The notes under the pieces: model-generated
Databases searched by the model: none
What the model was told of the DNA's origin: nothing
Seen by the model: the letters and a program-made list of their open reading frames with translations, nothing else
From: Paucibacter sp. B2R-40
Lineage (GTDB): Bacteria > Pseudomonadota > Gammaproteobacteria > Burkholderiales > Burkholderiaceae_C
NCBI RefSeq assembly: GCF_025717555.1
Contig: NZ_JAJIRP010000004.1
Span: forward strand, 311,426 to 375,425
DNA: 64,000 nucleotides
Reading direction: 5' to 3'
Made by a program: the position numbers and the translations under genes
Part shown: one piece after another, positions 25,406 to 34,422 of the stretch
Layout of the letters: each line of letters begins with the position of its first letter
How positions within the stretch are numbered: the stretch's first letter is position 1

Positions 25406-25890
25406 TTACCGGCTCACTTTTGAGCTGGCCGAGTGAGCTAGGAGGAATTGAACCCTCCTATAACGGCGCTGCAATTCTGCACATAGTTGCCCCCAATCTT
25501 GCCCCCATGCTGAATAGGCGACTTGGCAAAACACTTTGCAATTTGCCGGAGAGGTTCTGATTACCGCCTCACTTTTGAGGTGGCCGACCGTCGGCGCAAA
25601 TCTGCGCCAGCGCCATGCCCAACTGTGGCAAACTGATCGTGTCGCTGCACATCAGCGATGCGGGCTTGGTCGCTCGGTTTCATCAGGCGCAGCAGCCGCG
25701 CCACCTTTCGGGGGATAGCGGCTTTTTCACGTTCGCGTGATGCTGTGCGGCATGGCCCATTCAATGGCGGGCCGTGTAGGGACACCCGCGAGGGTGTGCC
25801 GGTACCTGATGCCGGTCGACCAACCCTGCACGGTCTGCCACCCTCTTGCTTGGTCGCTTGGGGTGACAGGTTCTAAACCTTGTTCATCAG
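25406..25890 (+). ncRNA. candidate structured RNA of about 480 nt
   Basis: Perfect or near-perfect hairpins follow one another: 25409-25428, 25439-25460, 25525-25547, 25564-25583, 25593-25608, 25642-25658, 25686-25702, 25727-25740 (TCACG-TTCG-CGTGA), 25751-25776, 25782-25797 (ACACCC-GCGA-GGGTGT, a GNRA loop) and 25799-25815. A possible pseudoknot is GACCAA 25818 with TTGGTC 25850, crossed by CACCC 25839 with GGGTG 25862. The hairpins at 25409 and 25564 lie in 27-bp repeats that differ only by a G-C to C-G swap of one stem pair. The loops favour the + strand, toward the next gene. No family recognised. Confidence 0.55.
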
Positions 25891-25898
25891 GAGCCGCC

Positions 25899-26438
25899 AT
25901 GGCTAACGCCCAGCAAATCAACATCAGCGCCGACACGGCCACCGAACCCGAGCAACCCCAGCAGCCCGAGCGCGAGCTGGTTGTGCAAGTAGTGCAAATT
26001 GACCACGGATGGAACCGAGCGGATTACCGTGGCACCCGCGCCCAACTCGAAGCAGAGGGCGTTATCCCCCCTGGCACGCATTGGCCCGTTGGTCAAACCT
26101 CTTGCAGTTGGGAGGCCGGCGAGTGCGTTTTCAGATTGACTCGCACACGCCCGGACGGCCTAAAGGGGCCAATGAGGCTTTGGATTCGCGGCGACTGGTG
26201 GAAATTGCAATGGGAACAAAAAGTGCACCCTGACCGTGGCACTCGCGCTGTCCTAAAGAAGAAGGCCGAGTTAGTCACGGAGGTGTACCGCCAATCGCCG
26301 GCCGGTCAGCGTGCATGGGACGCGCATTGGCGCCTGTACTGGCAAGCTCACCAGGACAAAGCTTTTCAATCCTTCAAAGCACTGATCCCCGGCCTGATTC
26401 CACCGAAGCGCGGCAGAAAGGCAGCGCCAGCCGCCTAG
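25899..26438 (+). CDS. hypothetical element protein
   Basis: A 179-residue soluble protein I do not recognise. After a Gln/Glu/Pro-rich start, LVVQVVQIDHGWNRADYRGT, then WPVGQTSCSWEAGECVFRLT and WIRGDWWKLQWEQ, form a Trp-rich core; the C-terminus is basic (PPKRGRKAAPAA). It sits at the 3' end of the hairpin-rich region, so its expression may be controlled by that RNA. The start at 25899 has CAGGAGCCGCC upstream; a longer open frame runs back into the hairpins and is not credible. Confidence 0.65.
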   Translation: MANAQQINISADTATEPEQPQQPERELVVQVVQIDHGWNRADYRGTRAQLEAEGVIPPGTHWPVGQTSCSWEAGECVFRLTRTRPDGLKGPMRLWIRGDWWKLQWEQKVHPDRGTRAVLKKKAELVTEVYRQSPAGQRAWDAHWRLYWQAHQDKAFQSFKALIPGLIPPKRGRKAAPAA

Positions 26439-26459
26439 ACCCCGAGCGACAACACCCAG

Positions 26460-26486
26460 GCCCGCCAATGTGCGGGCTTTGTTGTT
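26460..26486 (+). terminator. terminator after the 25899 gene
   Basis: GCCCGC-CAATGT-GCGGGC followed by TTTGTTGTTT, 22 bp after the stop codon of the upstream gene. Confidence 0.75.
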
Positions 26487-26527
26487 TCTGGCTGGCGCAG
26501 GTCACCGAGTGAACAGAGCCATCCGAA

Positions 26528-26553
26528 TGAAAAACCGGCTACTTGAGCCGGTT
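26528..26553 (-). terminator. terminator of the PEP-CTERM/DUF1566 gene
   Basis: AACCGGCT (26533-26540) / AGCCGGTT (26546-26553); on the minus strand the stem is followed by a T run (AAAAA on the plus strand before it). It lies just downstream of the minus-strand gene. Confidence 0.7.
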
Positions 26554-26577
26554 CAGTCGTGAGGCCCAAACCTGCGA

Positions 26578-27306
26578 TTACTGCTGTTTGGTGCGGCGAC
26601 GTGCAATGCCAGCAATGAGGCCAAGACCGGCGAGCATTAGGGCGTAGGTTTGGGGCTCGGGGACGGCGGCCACATCGCCGTCGCGTACTGCAACAGCCGC
26701 AAACTGTAGTTCTTTTACAGATGAGCTTTGCTCGCCGTACCCGAGCCAGAACCGAAATGCCCTTGAAGGGTTCGGTGCATCTTCATGGTCAATCCAATAC
26801 ATCGAGCCTGCGAACATGTTTTGGAAAGGACGATTGTCTGAGTTGCCTGGATAGTTCTCTGGGCTGAATTTCGAATGCCCAAGAGACACGTAGTAAAGGT
26901 GACCAATTTCGCTAGCGAGACCCCAACCAACGCCCGTGTTTGCATAACCTTGGTCCGATGTTCCATCCTGCGTGAACGCATAGTTAAAACTCACACCGTT
27001 TACTGGTGTCATTTTGGGCAGTCGCCAATCGCTGTAGCCGCCAATGGAGAGATTTTCTGCCCAAGTCTTTGCGGACAACCAACTCATGCCACCGCTGCCA
27101 TTGGCACCGGCATAGCCAGTCGACTTGGCATAGTTCCAATCCTTCAACCATGTAACGTTCAAGGTTGAGTCAAAGTAAGCGTCTGTTACTCCGTCTTGGT
27201 CTATATCACGCGCTTGCAGCGTGGTTTCCCAAGTGCCTTTTGCCTGGCCGGACACGGCGAACGAAGCCAAAGCTATGGCCACGAGGCCAGCCAATCGAAT
27301 TTTCAT
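26578..27306 (-). CDS. PEP-CTERM protein with DUF1566 domain, element cargo
   Basis: A 242-residue exported protein. It has a signal peptide (MKIRLAGLVAIALASFAVSG) and a DUF1566-type region (LNVTWLKDWNYAKSTG, then GGYSDWRLPKMTP, the YSDWRLP signature). The C-terminal PEP-CTERM signal is VPEPQTYALMLAGLGLIAG followed by an Arg cluster. It should be anchored or released at the cell surface by a host exosortase. It is the only clear cargo gene of the element and runs opposite to the rest. An ATG three codons upstream is possible, but its AGGG is too close. Confidence 0.85.
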   Translation of the reverse strand: MKIRLAGLVAIALASFAVSGQAKGTWETTLQARDIDQDGVTDAYFDSTLNVTWLKDWNYAKSTGYAGANGSGGMSWLSAKTWAENLSIGGYSDWRLPKMTPVNGVSFNYAFTQDGTSDQGYANTGVGWGLASEIGHLYYVSLGHSKFSPENYPGNSDNRPFQNMFAGSMYWIDHEDAPNPSRAFRFWLGYGEQSSSVKELQFAAVAVRDGDVAAVPEPQTYALMLAGLGLIAGIARRRTKQQ

Positions 27307-27507
27307 TGTTCTCATCCCTGAAGCTATGGGGTGGCCTGATTTGGCCCCTGCGCATAGTACGTTGCAGGATTGCGCTCAGTGTCGGATTCACGGGACTGCC
27401 CCCCGTGGATGGATGGGGTCTACCCCCAAGAGAGGGACGCGAAAAGCCCGAGAGCGCAGAGCCTGCAAGATCCGCAAGCAGGTGAGTAAAGCCAAGTAGC
27501 TCACCCC

Positions 27508-27753
27508 ATGAGCGACCGACCGGCGATCATTCAGAACATGAAAACAAATGAGTTTTGGTTCTGGACGATGCGCAGCGAAACCACGGGGAAGGTGCGGCGC
27601 TCACCGTGTCGATTTACCGACGATGAAGCACTGAGCCTAGACCCTGAAGCGGTGCGGGTTCCTGGCACATGCGAGGTAATCGACTGCCCTACTAGCCCGG
27701 ACGAATACGAGGCCATGCTGCCATCTTCGATATTCAAGAACTGCAAGAGCTAA
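27508..27753 (+). CDS. small hypothetical protein
   Basis: Up to 81 residues; the core FWFWTMRSETTGKVRRSPCR followed by FTDDEALSLDPEAVRVPGTC resembles a small family common in Burkholderiales (a short Trp/Arg-rich beta unit, then a tDxxA motif). No membrane or export signal. Starts at 27508 or 27538 are both possible, neither with a good ribosome site. Function unknown. Confidence 0.55.
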   Translation: MSDRPAIIQNMKTNEFWFWTMRSETTGKVRRSPCRFTDDEALSLDPEAVRVPGTCEVIDCPTSPDEYEAMLPSSIFKNCKS

Positions 27754-28234
27754 CAAGCCCTCACGCGCGCGCGCATTTTGTTGTTGGCGCTGGTGGCTGC
27801 GAACTTTGCAAACCTTGACCCTAACCGGCCATCGCCTAAGCTTTACCGGGGCAGGCTTTCAGCAGCCGGGAAGATCAACCGAGCGCGCTGGCCACGGCGA
27901 CTCCTGCGAGGGAGACAAGGGTGATGGCCTGCCCCCTTGCCTCTCGGCTTCGCTTTTTCCTTGCTTTTCTGTGCTGTTGCCATTTCATGCCCCGATGGGA
28001 GCGCAAGGCCAAGCGAATTAAAGACTTGACGGTAAATTCCCGCAATGGGCCAAAGTGAGAATTCCTCACTTCGCAAATCCCTGACATTCCGGGCAATTGA
28101 TCCCCGAGGCAACCAGCGCCAGCCCGGCAGCTTTGAATTAAAGGAATGCAAGTAAAGGATTAGGTCTGACCGATCCGGCGCAGTCTTTCAGCGAGGGCGC
28201 AACAGCAACCAAAAACGGGGTCAATCCGGCAAAT
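27754..28234. other. gene-free right end of the element
   Basis: No convincing gene. A minus-strand frame at 27843-28151 is Arg/Pro-rich and lacks a ribosome site. A dyad AAGTGAG-AATTC-CTCACTT lies at 28053-28071. The arm-type sites and attR follow. Confidence 0.4.
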
Positions 28235-28256
28235 ACTGGCACCAGACTGGCACCAG
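28235..28256. repeat. arm-type integrase sites, right end
   Basis: Two tandem perfect copies of ACTGGCACCAG, identical to those beside the integrase at the left end. Presence at both ends supports a role as integrase or excisionase binding sites. Confidence 0.75.
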
Positions 28257-28267
28257 CGCCCGGAATG

Positions 28268-28303
28268 AAAAAAGCACTCAGAGCCGATTAGCGCCAAGTG
28301 CTT
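28268..28303 (-). terminator. element-supplied terminator for the CAT tRNA
   Basis: AAGCACT (28272-28278) / AGTGCTT (28297-28303); on the minus strand the stem runs straight into TTTTTT. It sits 17 bp from the tRNA 3' end, inside the element, and takes the place of the host terminator displaced to about 18,258. Confidence 0.75.
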
Positions 28304-28319
28304 GATTTACATACGTTTT

Positions 28320-28367
28320 TTGGTAGGCCGTATAGGACTTGAACCTATGACCAAAGGATTATGAGTC
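28320..28367. repeat. attR: tRNA 3' half shared with attL
   Basis: The 48-bp sequence identical to 18295-18342. Here it joins the native 5' half, so the tRNA gene is kept intact. Confidence 0.92.
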
Positions 28368-28397
28368 CTCTGCTCTAACCAACTGAGCTAACGGCCC
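28321..28397 (-). tRNA. tRNA with CAT anticodon (Met elongator or Ile2)
   Basis: A complete 77-nt cloverleaf including encoded CCA: acceptor GGGCCGT/ACGGCCT (first pair G-U), D arm with AGTTGGTTA, anticodon loop CTCATAA, T arm ATAGG-TTCAAGT-CCTAT. CAT may be elongator Met or, after lysidine modification, Ile for AUA. The TTTGGTC after the anticodon stem recalls Ile2 tRNAs. It is the integration target of the adjacent element, which rebuilds the 3' half. Confidence 0.93.
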
Positions 28398-28477
28398 CCA
28401 GGGGGTACTTTCACTTCCACCGCAGCGGCGGAAGCGCGCGATTGTATAGGAGGGCAGGAAGGCAGCGACGACCTGCC

Positions 28478-29497
28478 CTACTTCTGCGACAGCGCCTGGC
28501 TGATCATCCTCGACGTGATGTCAACAATCTGGATCATCCGGTCGTAGGCCATCCGAGTCGGCCCAATGACGCCCAAGGTGCCGACGACCTGGCCATTGAC
28601 CTCGTAGGGTGCCGAAACGATGGATAACTCCTCAAAAGGCACGACCTGGCTCTCGCCGCCTATATAGATGCGCACACCTTCGGCCCGGCTGGAAACATCC
28701 AGCAAACGCATGAGCTGCGTCTTTTGCTCGAACACATCGAACAAACGCCGCAGGCTGCCCATATCGTTACCGAAATCCTGCACGGTGAGCAGGTTGCGCT
28801 CGCCTGAGATGACCACCCGCTCCCCTTCATCGACCATGGCCTCGGTACCCGCTTGCACGGCCGCGCTCATCAGGCTGGCGATTTCACCGCGCAACTCGTC
28901 AACCTCGCTCTTCAAACGCTCTCGCACCGCCTCCAGGCTCAGGCCCGCGTAATGGGCGTTGAGGCGGTTGCTGGCTTCGGCCAGCTCGGTTTGGCTGAGG
29001 TCTTGCGCGGTGAAGATGACGCGGTTCTGCACATCGCCGTCGGGTGACACCATGATCACCAAAACACGCCTATCGCCCAGACGTAAAAATTCGATGTGGT
29101 GGAAGACACCGGGCTTGCGCGGCGCCGTCACCACGCCGACAAAATTGGACAAGCTCGACAGCAGATGCGCAGCGCTGGCGATCACGCGCTGCGGCTGATC
29201 GGGTTGCAGGTGGGTGTCTATGGGTTTGGCGTCAGCGCCCAGCAGGGCCGGCTGCGCGGTCAACATGGTGTCAACAAACAACCGGTAGCCGCGTGCGGTC
29301 GGGATGCGCCCGGCACTGGTGTGCGGGCTGGCGATGAGCCCCAAGTCTTCTAGGTCCGCCATCACATTGCGTATCGTGGCTGGACTCAACTCCAGGCCCG
29401 AGGCTTTGGACAGGGTGCGGGAGCCTATCGGCTGGCCGTCGGCGATGTAGCGCTCGACCAGGGTTTTCAGCAGTGATTTGGATCGCTCGTCAAGCAT
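28478..29497 (-). CDS. hrcA: heat-inducible transcription repressor HrcA
   Basis: A 339-residue repressor that binds CIRCE operators of chaperone genes and needs GroEL for folding. The N-terminal winged helix is [20 protein letters not shown] followed by [20 protein letters not shown] and [19 protein letters not shown], all hallmark HrcA sequence. The C-terminal GAF-like domain ends with [20 protein letters not shown]. The ATG at 29497 is chosen because the family starts MLDERSxxLL; the open frame extends upstream without homology. Divergent from nadK, as in many Betaproteobacteria. Confidence 0.96.
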   Translation of the reverse strand: MLDERSKSLLKTLVERYIADGQPIGSRTLSKASGLELSPATIRNVMADLEDLGLIASPHTSAGRIPTARGYRLFVDTMLTAQPALLGADAKPIDTHLQPDQPQRVIASAAHLLSSLSNFVGVVTAPRKPGVFHHIEFLRLGDRRVLVIMVSPDGDVQNRVIFTAQDLSQTELAEASNRLNAHYAGLSLEAVRERLKSEVDELRGEIASLMSAAVQAGTEAMVDEGERVVISGERNLLTVQDFGNDMGSLRRLFDVFEQKTQLMRLLDVSSRAEGVRIYIGGESQVVPFEELSIVSAPYEVNGQVVGTLGVIGPTRMAYDRMIQIVDITSRMISQALSQK

Positions 29498-29578
29498 GGG
29501 CTGATTGTAGGTTCCTGCGCGGCGGGTGCTACGCGGACTTCCCCGTAACGTCATAGTGCTGTGGTGTAATTCTCGGCT

Positions 29579-30454
29579 ATGGCGAAACGTTTCCAGCATG
29601 TGGCAATTGTGGGCAAGCATCAGGCACTGGGGATACGCCCCATCCTGGAGGAGATTGCCGAATTCGTCACGCGACAAGGTCTAGACGTTTCTCTGCAAGA
29701 AGAGACCGCCTTGAACACCGGCATCACCAGCTACGACGCCCTGTCGAATGAGCAGTTAGGCACGCGTTGTGACCTTGCCATCGTTGTCGGTGGCGACGGC
29801 ACGATGCTGGGTTTTGCGCGCGAGATGGCACGTTTCGGGGTGCCGCTGGTGGGCATCAACCAGGGCCGCTTGGGCTTCATCACCGATATTTCGATGGAGC
29901 GCTTCCGCGAAGCGCTGGCGCCGATCCTGGCCGGCGACTACGAGATGGAATACCGCAATATGCTGGAAGGCGCGGTCTGGCGCGATGAGCGCAATATCTT
30001 TGAAGGCTTGGCGCTGAACGATGTGGTCGTGAGCCGCGGCGCCACCGCCAGCATGGTGGAGTTGCGCATTGATGTGGGCGACGAGTTCGTCGCCAATATG
30101 CGCGCGGACGGCGTGATCGTTGCCTCACCTACCGGCTCCACCGCCTATGCGCTGTCGGCCGGCGGTCCCATCCTGCATCCCAGCATCGCGGGCTGGCTGC
30201 TGGTGCCGATTGCTTCGCACACGCTGTCCAACCGCCCCATCGTCTTGCCGGACACTGGCGACGTGACATTGGAAATCGTCGCCGGGCGTGATGCCAGCGT
30301 GAACTTCGATATGCAGAGCTTGGCCAGCCTGCTGCATGGCGACCGTATCACGGTGCGCCGCTCGGCTCACAAGGTTTGCTTCCTTCACCCCAAGGGCTGG
30401 AGCTACTACGCCACCTTGCGGCGCAAGCTGCGCTGGTACGAGGGAGTCAGCTGA
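29579..30454 (+). CDS. nadK: NAD kinase
   Basis: Cytoplasmic enzyme of 291 residues that phosphorylates NAD to NADP. It carries the diagnostic GGDGTM motif (residues 71-76, catalytic Asp), then [12 protein letters not shown], the substrate loop LNDVVVSRG, and [19 protein letters not shown]. First gene of an overlapping set nadK-recN-rapZ: its TGA shares bases with the recN ATG. Confidence 0.97.
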   Translation: MAKRFQHVAIVGKHQALGIRPILEEIAEFVTRQGLDVSLQEETALNTGITSYDALSNEQLGTRCDLAIVVGGDGTMLGFAREMARFGVPLVGINQGRLGFITDISMERFREALAPILAGDYEMEYRNMLEGAVWRDERNIFEGLALNDVVVSRGATASMVELRIDVGDEFVANMRADGVIVASPTGSTAYALSAGGPILHPSIAGWLLVPIASHTLSNRPIVLPDTGDVTLEIVAGRDASVNFDMQSLASLLHGDRITVRRSAHKVCFLHPKGWSYYATLRRKLRWYEGVS

Positions 30455-32154
30455 TGCTGCGCCGCCTGAGCCTGCGCGATTTTGTGATCGTGCCCGAAAT
30501 GGAGCTGGACTTCGTGGCCGGCTTCTCGGTCCTGACCGGCGAGACCGGGGCCGGCAAGTCGATCTTGGTCGACGCGCTGCAGCTAGCACTTGGCAGCCGC
30601 GGCGACGCCGGCGTGGTGCGTGAAGGTGCGGCGCGCGCCGAGATTTCGGCCGAATTCGACCGCCCCGCGCATCTGAATGATTGGTTGGAAGAGGCCGGCT
30701 TTGATGACGGCGGCACCAGCTTGCTGCTGCGCCGGGTCATCGACGCGCAGGGCAAAAGCCGCGCCTGGATCAATGGCAGCACAGCCACCGTCACGCAGTT
30801 GCGCGAACTGGCCGACAGCCTCTTGGACATCCACGGTCAACATGCCTGGCAGGGCCTGACCCGCGCGCCTGCCGTGCGCGGCCTGCTGGACAACTATGCC
30901 GGCTTGGACAGCCATGTCTTGGGCGCGGCCTACGCAGACTGGAAGCTGGCCAGCGACAAGCTCGCCGCCGCCGAATCGCGTCAAGCTGACTTGTTACGTG
31001 AGCGCGAGCGCCTGGCTTGGCAGATCGGCGAAGTCGCACGCTTGTCGCCCGGCTTTGATGAGTGGGACACGCTGAACGCCGAGCATCAAAAGCTGGCGCA
31101 TGCAGCTTCACTGCTGGACGCCGTGCGCGGAGCCTTGGACGCCTTGAGCGAGGCCGAGCCCAGCGCAGAGTCGCAAACCGACAAGGCCTTGATCCAGCTC
31201 GAAAAGGTCTTGGACTACGACCCTGGCCTGCTGTCGGCCGTTGAGGCCTTGCGCGGCGCGCAAGCGCAGTTGCAAGATGCTGGGCATACGCTCGGCACCT
31301 ATCTGCACGGCACCGAACTGGAGCCGGCCCGCTTGCAAGAACTGGACGAACGGCTCTCCGCCTGGATGACGCTGGCGCGCCGCTACCGCCGCCCTCCCGC
31401 TGAGTTGCCCGCCTTGCTGAGCCAGTGGCAAAGCGAGTTGCAAGCACTTGACGCCGCCAGTGATCTCGCAGCCTTGAGCGCAGCCTTGCTGCTCGCACGC
31501 GCCGGCTTTGAGCAAGAAGCCAAACGCATCAGCAGCTTGCGCCACGCTGCCGCGCCCAAGTTGGCAGCCGCTGTGACACAAGCGATGCAGCAACTTGGCA
31601 TGAGTGGCGGCCAGTTCGAGGTCAGCCTGCTGGCGCAAGAGCAGCCGCAGAGTTTCGGCCTCGAGTCGGCCGAATTTTTGGTTGCCGGCCACGCCGGCAG
31701 CACGCCCAGGCCCTTGGCCAAAGTCGCCTCGGGCGGCGAGTTGTCGCGTATTGCGCTGGCGATAGCCGTGACGACTTGCCAGCAAGACAGCGGCGGCGTG
31801 GGCACCTTGATTTTTGACGAGATCGACGCCGGCGTCGGCGGCGCGGTGGCCGAAACGGTCGGCCGCTTGATGAAGCAGTTGGGGCGCTCCGCCCAAGTGC
31901 TGGCCGTCACCCATCTGCCCCAGGTTGCGGCCTGCGCCGATCAGCATTTGGTCGTCGCCAAGGCCTTGCAAAACGGACAGACACTCAGCACGGTGCAGGC
32001 CGTGCTGGGCGAGACGCGCGTGGCGGAAATCGCCCGCATGTTAGGCGGCGAACGCCTGTCCTCGACCAGCATGGCCCATGCACAGGAGATGCTCGACATC
32101 TCTTCTTCCACCCCCCCAGCACCCGCAACACGATCGAAGAAAGCCAAGTCATGA
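30454..32154 (+). CDS. recN: DNA repair protein RecN
   Basis: SMC-like ATPase of 566 residues acting early in double-strand break repair. Walker A is GETGAGKS (29-36), with a coiled-coil middle of about 330 residues. The C-terminal part has [17 protein letters not shown] (ABC signature) and [13 protein letters not shown] (Walker B), followed by [19 protein letters not shown], typical of RecN. The start at 30454 overlaps the nadK stop; the frame continues upstream inside nadK. Its stop overlaps the rapZ start (ATGA). Confidence 0.97.
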   Translation: MLRRLSLRDFVIVPEMELDFVAGFSVLTGETGAGKSILVDALQLALGSRGDAGVVREGAARAEISAEFDRPAHLNDWLEEAGFDDGGTSLLLRRVIDAQGKSRAWINGSTATVTQLRELADSLLDIHGQHAWQGLTRAPAVRGLLDNYAGLDSHVLGAAYADWKLASDKLAAAESRQADLLRERERLAWQIGEVARLSPGFDEWDTLNAEHQKLAHAASLLDAVRGALDALSEAEPSAESQTDKALIQLEKVLDYDPGLLSAVEALRGAQAQLQDAGHTLGTYLHGTELEPARLQELDERLSAWMTLARRYRRPPAELPALLSQWQSELQALDAASDLAALSAALLLARAGFEQEAKRISSLRHAAAPKLAAAVTQAMQQLGMSGGQFEVSLLAQEQPQSFGLESAEFLVAGHAGSTPRPLAKVASGGELSRIALAIAVTTCQQDSGGVGTLIFDEIDAGVGGAVAETVGRLMKQLGRSAQVLAVTHLPQVAACADQHLVVAKALQNGQTLSTVQAVLGETRVAEIARMLGGERLSSTSMAHAQEMLDISSSTPPAPATRSKKAKS

Positions 32155-33062
32155 GCAGCACCTCGGCCCAGCCCCATGAGCCAGTGACAAAGAGCAATGT
32201 CGTGCTGGTCACCGGCATGTCCGGTGGCGGCAAATCAGAGGCCATGCACGCGCTTGAAGATGCCGGGTTCTTCTGCGTCGATAACCTGCCCGCCGACTTG
32301 CTGATGGACTTCTTGCGTCTGGAGCAACAGCGCGGCGAGCGGCGCGTTGCCATTGCAGTGGATGTACGCAGCGCCGGCTCCTTGCCGCTCTTGTTGCCGC
32401 TATTCAAACAATTGCGCGCCGACGGCGTCGCGGTACGGTCGATCTTTTTTGACGCAAATACCGAGACCTTGATGCGGCGCTTCTCCGAGACGCGCCGGCC
32501 TCACCCCTTGCGCCAAGATCAATCACCGTCGAGCGACGACGACGGGCACCGGGCTCTATTGGAAGCCATCACGCTGGAACGCGAGCTGCTGGCCGCGCTG
32601 CGGGTCGAGTCCACGGTATTGGATACCAGCCAACTGCGCCCGGCTCAACTGCGCGCCTGGGTGCGTGACTTGGTGGTGGTGGAGGGGCATTCGCTGACGC
32701 TGGTGTTTGAGTCCTTTGCTTTCAAGCATGGCGTGCCCAGCGACGCGGACTTTGTATTTGACGTGCGCGTGCTGCCCAACCCCTATTACGACCGGGCATT
32801 GCGCCCACTCAGTGGCCGCGACCAGCCAGTTGCCGACTATCTCGTCGCGCAGCCCGAGGTCGGATTGATGTTGAGCCAGATCAGTGCCTTCTTGACCCAG
32901 TGGCTACCGAAATTTGCCGCCGATCAACGCAGTTATTTGACGGTGGCCATTGGCTGCACTGGCGGTCAGCATCGCTCGGTCTATCTGGTGGAAGCTTTGG
33001 CGCGCCATTTCGCTCATCATGGCCAGGTGCTCAAAAGGCACCGCGAGTTGGACGCCAAATAG
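32151..33062 (+). CDS. rapZ: RNase adapter protein RapZ
   Basis: Nucleotide-binding protein of 303 residues. Walker A is GMSGGGKS (22-29), then [19 protein letters not shown], and the C-terminal signature [18 protein letters not shown]. In enterobacteria RapZ presents the sRNA GlmZ to RNase E and so controls GlmS; in Betaproteobacteria the partner is less clear. A 10-residue insert-like acidic loop ([10 protein letters not shown]) occurs near the middle. Coupled to recN by a 4-bp overlap. Confidence 0.95.
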   Translation: MSSTSAQPHEPVTKSNVVLVTGMSGGGKSEAMHALEDAGFFCVDNLPADLLMDFLRLEQQRGERRVAIAVDVRSAGSLPLLLPLFKQLRADGVAVRSIFFDANTETLMRRFSETRRPHPLRQDQSPSSDDDGHRALLEAITLERELLAALRVESTVLDTSQLRPAQLRAWVRDLVVVEGHSLTLVFESFAFKHGVPSDADFVFDVRVLPNPYYDRALRPLSGRDQPVADYLVAQPEVGLMLSQISAFLTQWLPKFAADQRSYLTVAIGCTGGQHRSVYLVEALARHFAHHGQVLKRHRELDAK

Positions 33063-33066
33063 GGGC

Positions 33067-33375
33067 TCAAGCCTGCGGCTGCTTGTCTTCAGCCGAGTAC
33101 AGCAGCACCAAGAGCGCCACACTGCCCAGCGGAGCGAGCAGCACCAAGGCCAACATCCAAGGTAGCAAGCCGCGGCCGCTGCGCTTCAAAGCTTGGCCCA
33201 TGAAGACCCAGTGCGCCATCAAGCCGGCAGCGATGCCCAGGCTCAAAAAAGTCAGCAGCGCAGCCGAGGGTTCGCCTTCGGCATTGGCCGCCGAAATCAA
33301 AAACCACAGGCAGCAGGCCGCTGCCAAAAGGGCAACCAGCGCGGATTCGACAGCATTTTTGGTAGCAGCATTCAT
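33067..33375 (-). CDS. hypothetical small membrane protein
   Basis: A 102-residue protein with three hydrophobic segments (VALLAAACCLWFLISAA, LLTFLSLGIAAGLMAHWVF, LLPWMLALVLLAPLGSVALL) and a short charged tail. I know no function. It is convergent with rapZ (4 bp between stops) and upstream of nothing obvious; mutY follows on the same strand upstream, 15 bp away, so it may be the last gene of mutM-mutY. Confidence 0.65.
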   Translation of the reverse strand: MNAATKNAVESALVALLAAACCLWFLISAANAEGEPSAALLTFLSLGIAAGLMAHWVFMGQALKRSGRGLLPWMLALVLLAPLGSVALLVLLYSAEDKQPQA

Positions 33376-33390
33376 AGCGTCAAGCTTGGT

Positions 33391-34422
33391 TCAAGCAATC
33401 ATTTTTTTCAACGGCGCCGGCAAAGCGTACTCGGCCAAACGCTCACGTGCCACCCACACACCCCCAGGCCCGGCTTCGCCGGCCTCGGTGAGCACATCGG
33501 CTCGGCGGGTGTGCAGTATCCAATCAAAATGGGTCAAGGCATGCGCGATCCGCGGCATCACTTCCAACTTGGCGCCCAAGCGCTCGGCGGCCACTTGCAA
33601 GGCTGCCTCGTCGTCATAAAGAGGCAGACTCCACAAGCCCGCCCACACGCCAGTCGACGGGCGCTGCTGCAACAACACATGACCCTCGCGCTCCAGCCAG
33701 AGCCACCAGTTCTCGCGCCGGCCGCGCTTGAGCTTGCGGGTCTTGATGGGGTAGCGCGTGGGCTCACCTTCCATTCGGCCCGCGCACAAATCGGCCACTG
33801 GGCAGAGCAGGCATTGCGGCGAGCGCGTGCTGCAAATCGAGGAGCCCAGGTCCATCAAGCCCTGCGTGTAAGCAGTTATGCCCTCGGCAGGAGCCAACTC
33901 GGTGGCCAAGGCCCAGAGGCGCTTTTCTTCGGCGCTGCTGGCCAGGTCGCCATCAAAAGCCAGCAAGCGACCCAGCACTCGCTTGACATTGCCGTCCAGA
34001 ATTGCCACACGCTCACCGAAGCAAAACACCGCCACCGCGGCCGCTGTCGAGCGACCGATGCCGGGCAGGGTCTGCAGCGCGGCCGCATTGCCTGGAAATT
34101 GCCCGCCATGCAACTGCACCACCGCCTGCGCGCAAGCATGCAGATTGCGCGCTCGGCTGTAATAGCCCAGGCCGGCCCACAGTGCCAACACCTCGTCCAA
34201 GCTGGCCGCAGCAAGATCACCGACCTCTGGAAAGCGCTCCAAAAACCGCTGGTAGTAGCCCAGCACCGTCGTCACCTGCGTTTGTTGCAACATGATTTCG
34301 GAGAGCCAGACGCGGTAGGGGTCGCGGGTGTTTTGCCAAGGCAAGGCATGGCGGCCATGGCTGCGCTGCCAAGCGACCAGGGTGGGCGCGAACTGCTGAG
34401 GAAGAACTATCGCTTTTGACAT
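33391..34422 (-). CDS. mutY: A/G-specific adenine glycosylase
   Basis: DNA repair enzyme of 343 residues that removes A mispaired with 8-oxoG. The helix-hairpin-helix domain contains [20 protein letters not shown] (catalytic Glu) and [29 protein letters not shown] carries the catalytic Asp, followed by the 4Fe-4S ligands C-x6-C-x2-C-x5-C ([17 protein letters not shown]). The C-terminal Nudix-like domain reads 8-oxoG. Its start lies within the 3' end of mutM (16-bp overlap), so both GO-system enzymes are made together. Confidence 0.96.
   Translation of the reverse strand: MSKAIVLPQQFAPTLVAWQRSHGRHALPWQNTRDPYRVWLSEIMLQQTQVTTVLGYYQRFLERFPEVGDLAAASLDEVLALWAGLGYYSRARNLHACAQAVVQLHGGQFPGNAAALQTLPGIGRSTAAAVAVFCFGERVAILDGNVKRVLGRLLAFDGDLASSAEEKRLWALATELAPAEGITAYTQGLMDLGSSICSTRSPQCLLCPVADLCAGRMEGEPTRYPIKTRKLKRGRRENWWLWLEREGHVLLQQRPSTGVWAGLWSLPLYDDEAALQVAAERLGAKLEVMPRIAHALTHFDWILHTRRADVLTEAGEAGPGGVWVARERLAEYALPAPLKKMIA

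Larger units (their letters stand above)
18295..28320. mobile_element. tRNA-integrated element of about 10 kb
   Basis: Bounded by 48-bp direct repeats of a tRNA 3' half, with a tyrosine integrase next to attL and tandem 11-bp arm-type sites inside both ends. Gene order is int, alpA-like, HTH, two small genes, TOPRIM/DUF3987 replication protein, a 1.26-kb repeat-rich non-coding region, then accessory genes. There are no capsid, relaxase or conjugation genes. This fits a P4-like satellite or an integrated self-replicating episome. All frames are intact, so it may still be mobile (inference). Confidence 0.9.

Noticed and set aside
25433-25465. tRNA or tmRNA 3' fragment on the minus strand (GGTTCAATTCC-like)
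   Set aside because: The T-stem would need a mismatch and no acceptor strand follows; it is better described as a simple hairpin.
25799-25830. hammerhead-like CTGATG
   Set aside because: The remaining core elements (GA, GAAA and the cleavage triplet in position) are not found.
27165-27485. plus-strand frame of 106 residues
   Set aside because: Overlaps the signal-peptide end of the PEP-CTERM gene antisense; no homology.
27843-28151. 102-residue minus-strand frame
   Set aside because: Arg/Pro/Lys-rich, no ribosome site, no recognised domain; probably chance within the right end of the element.
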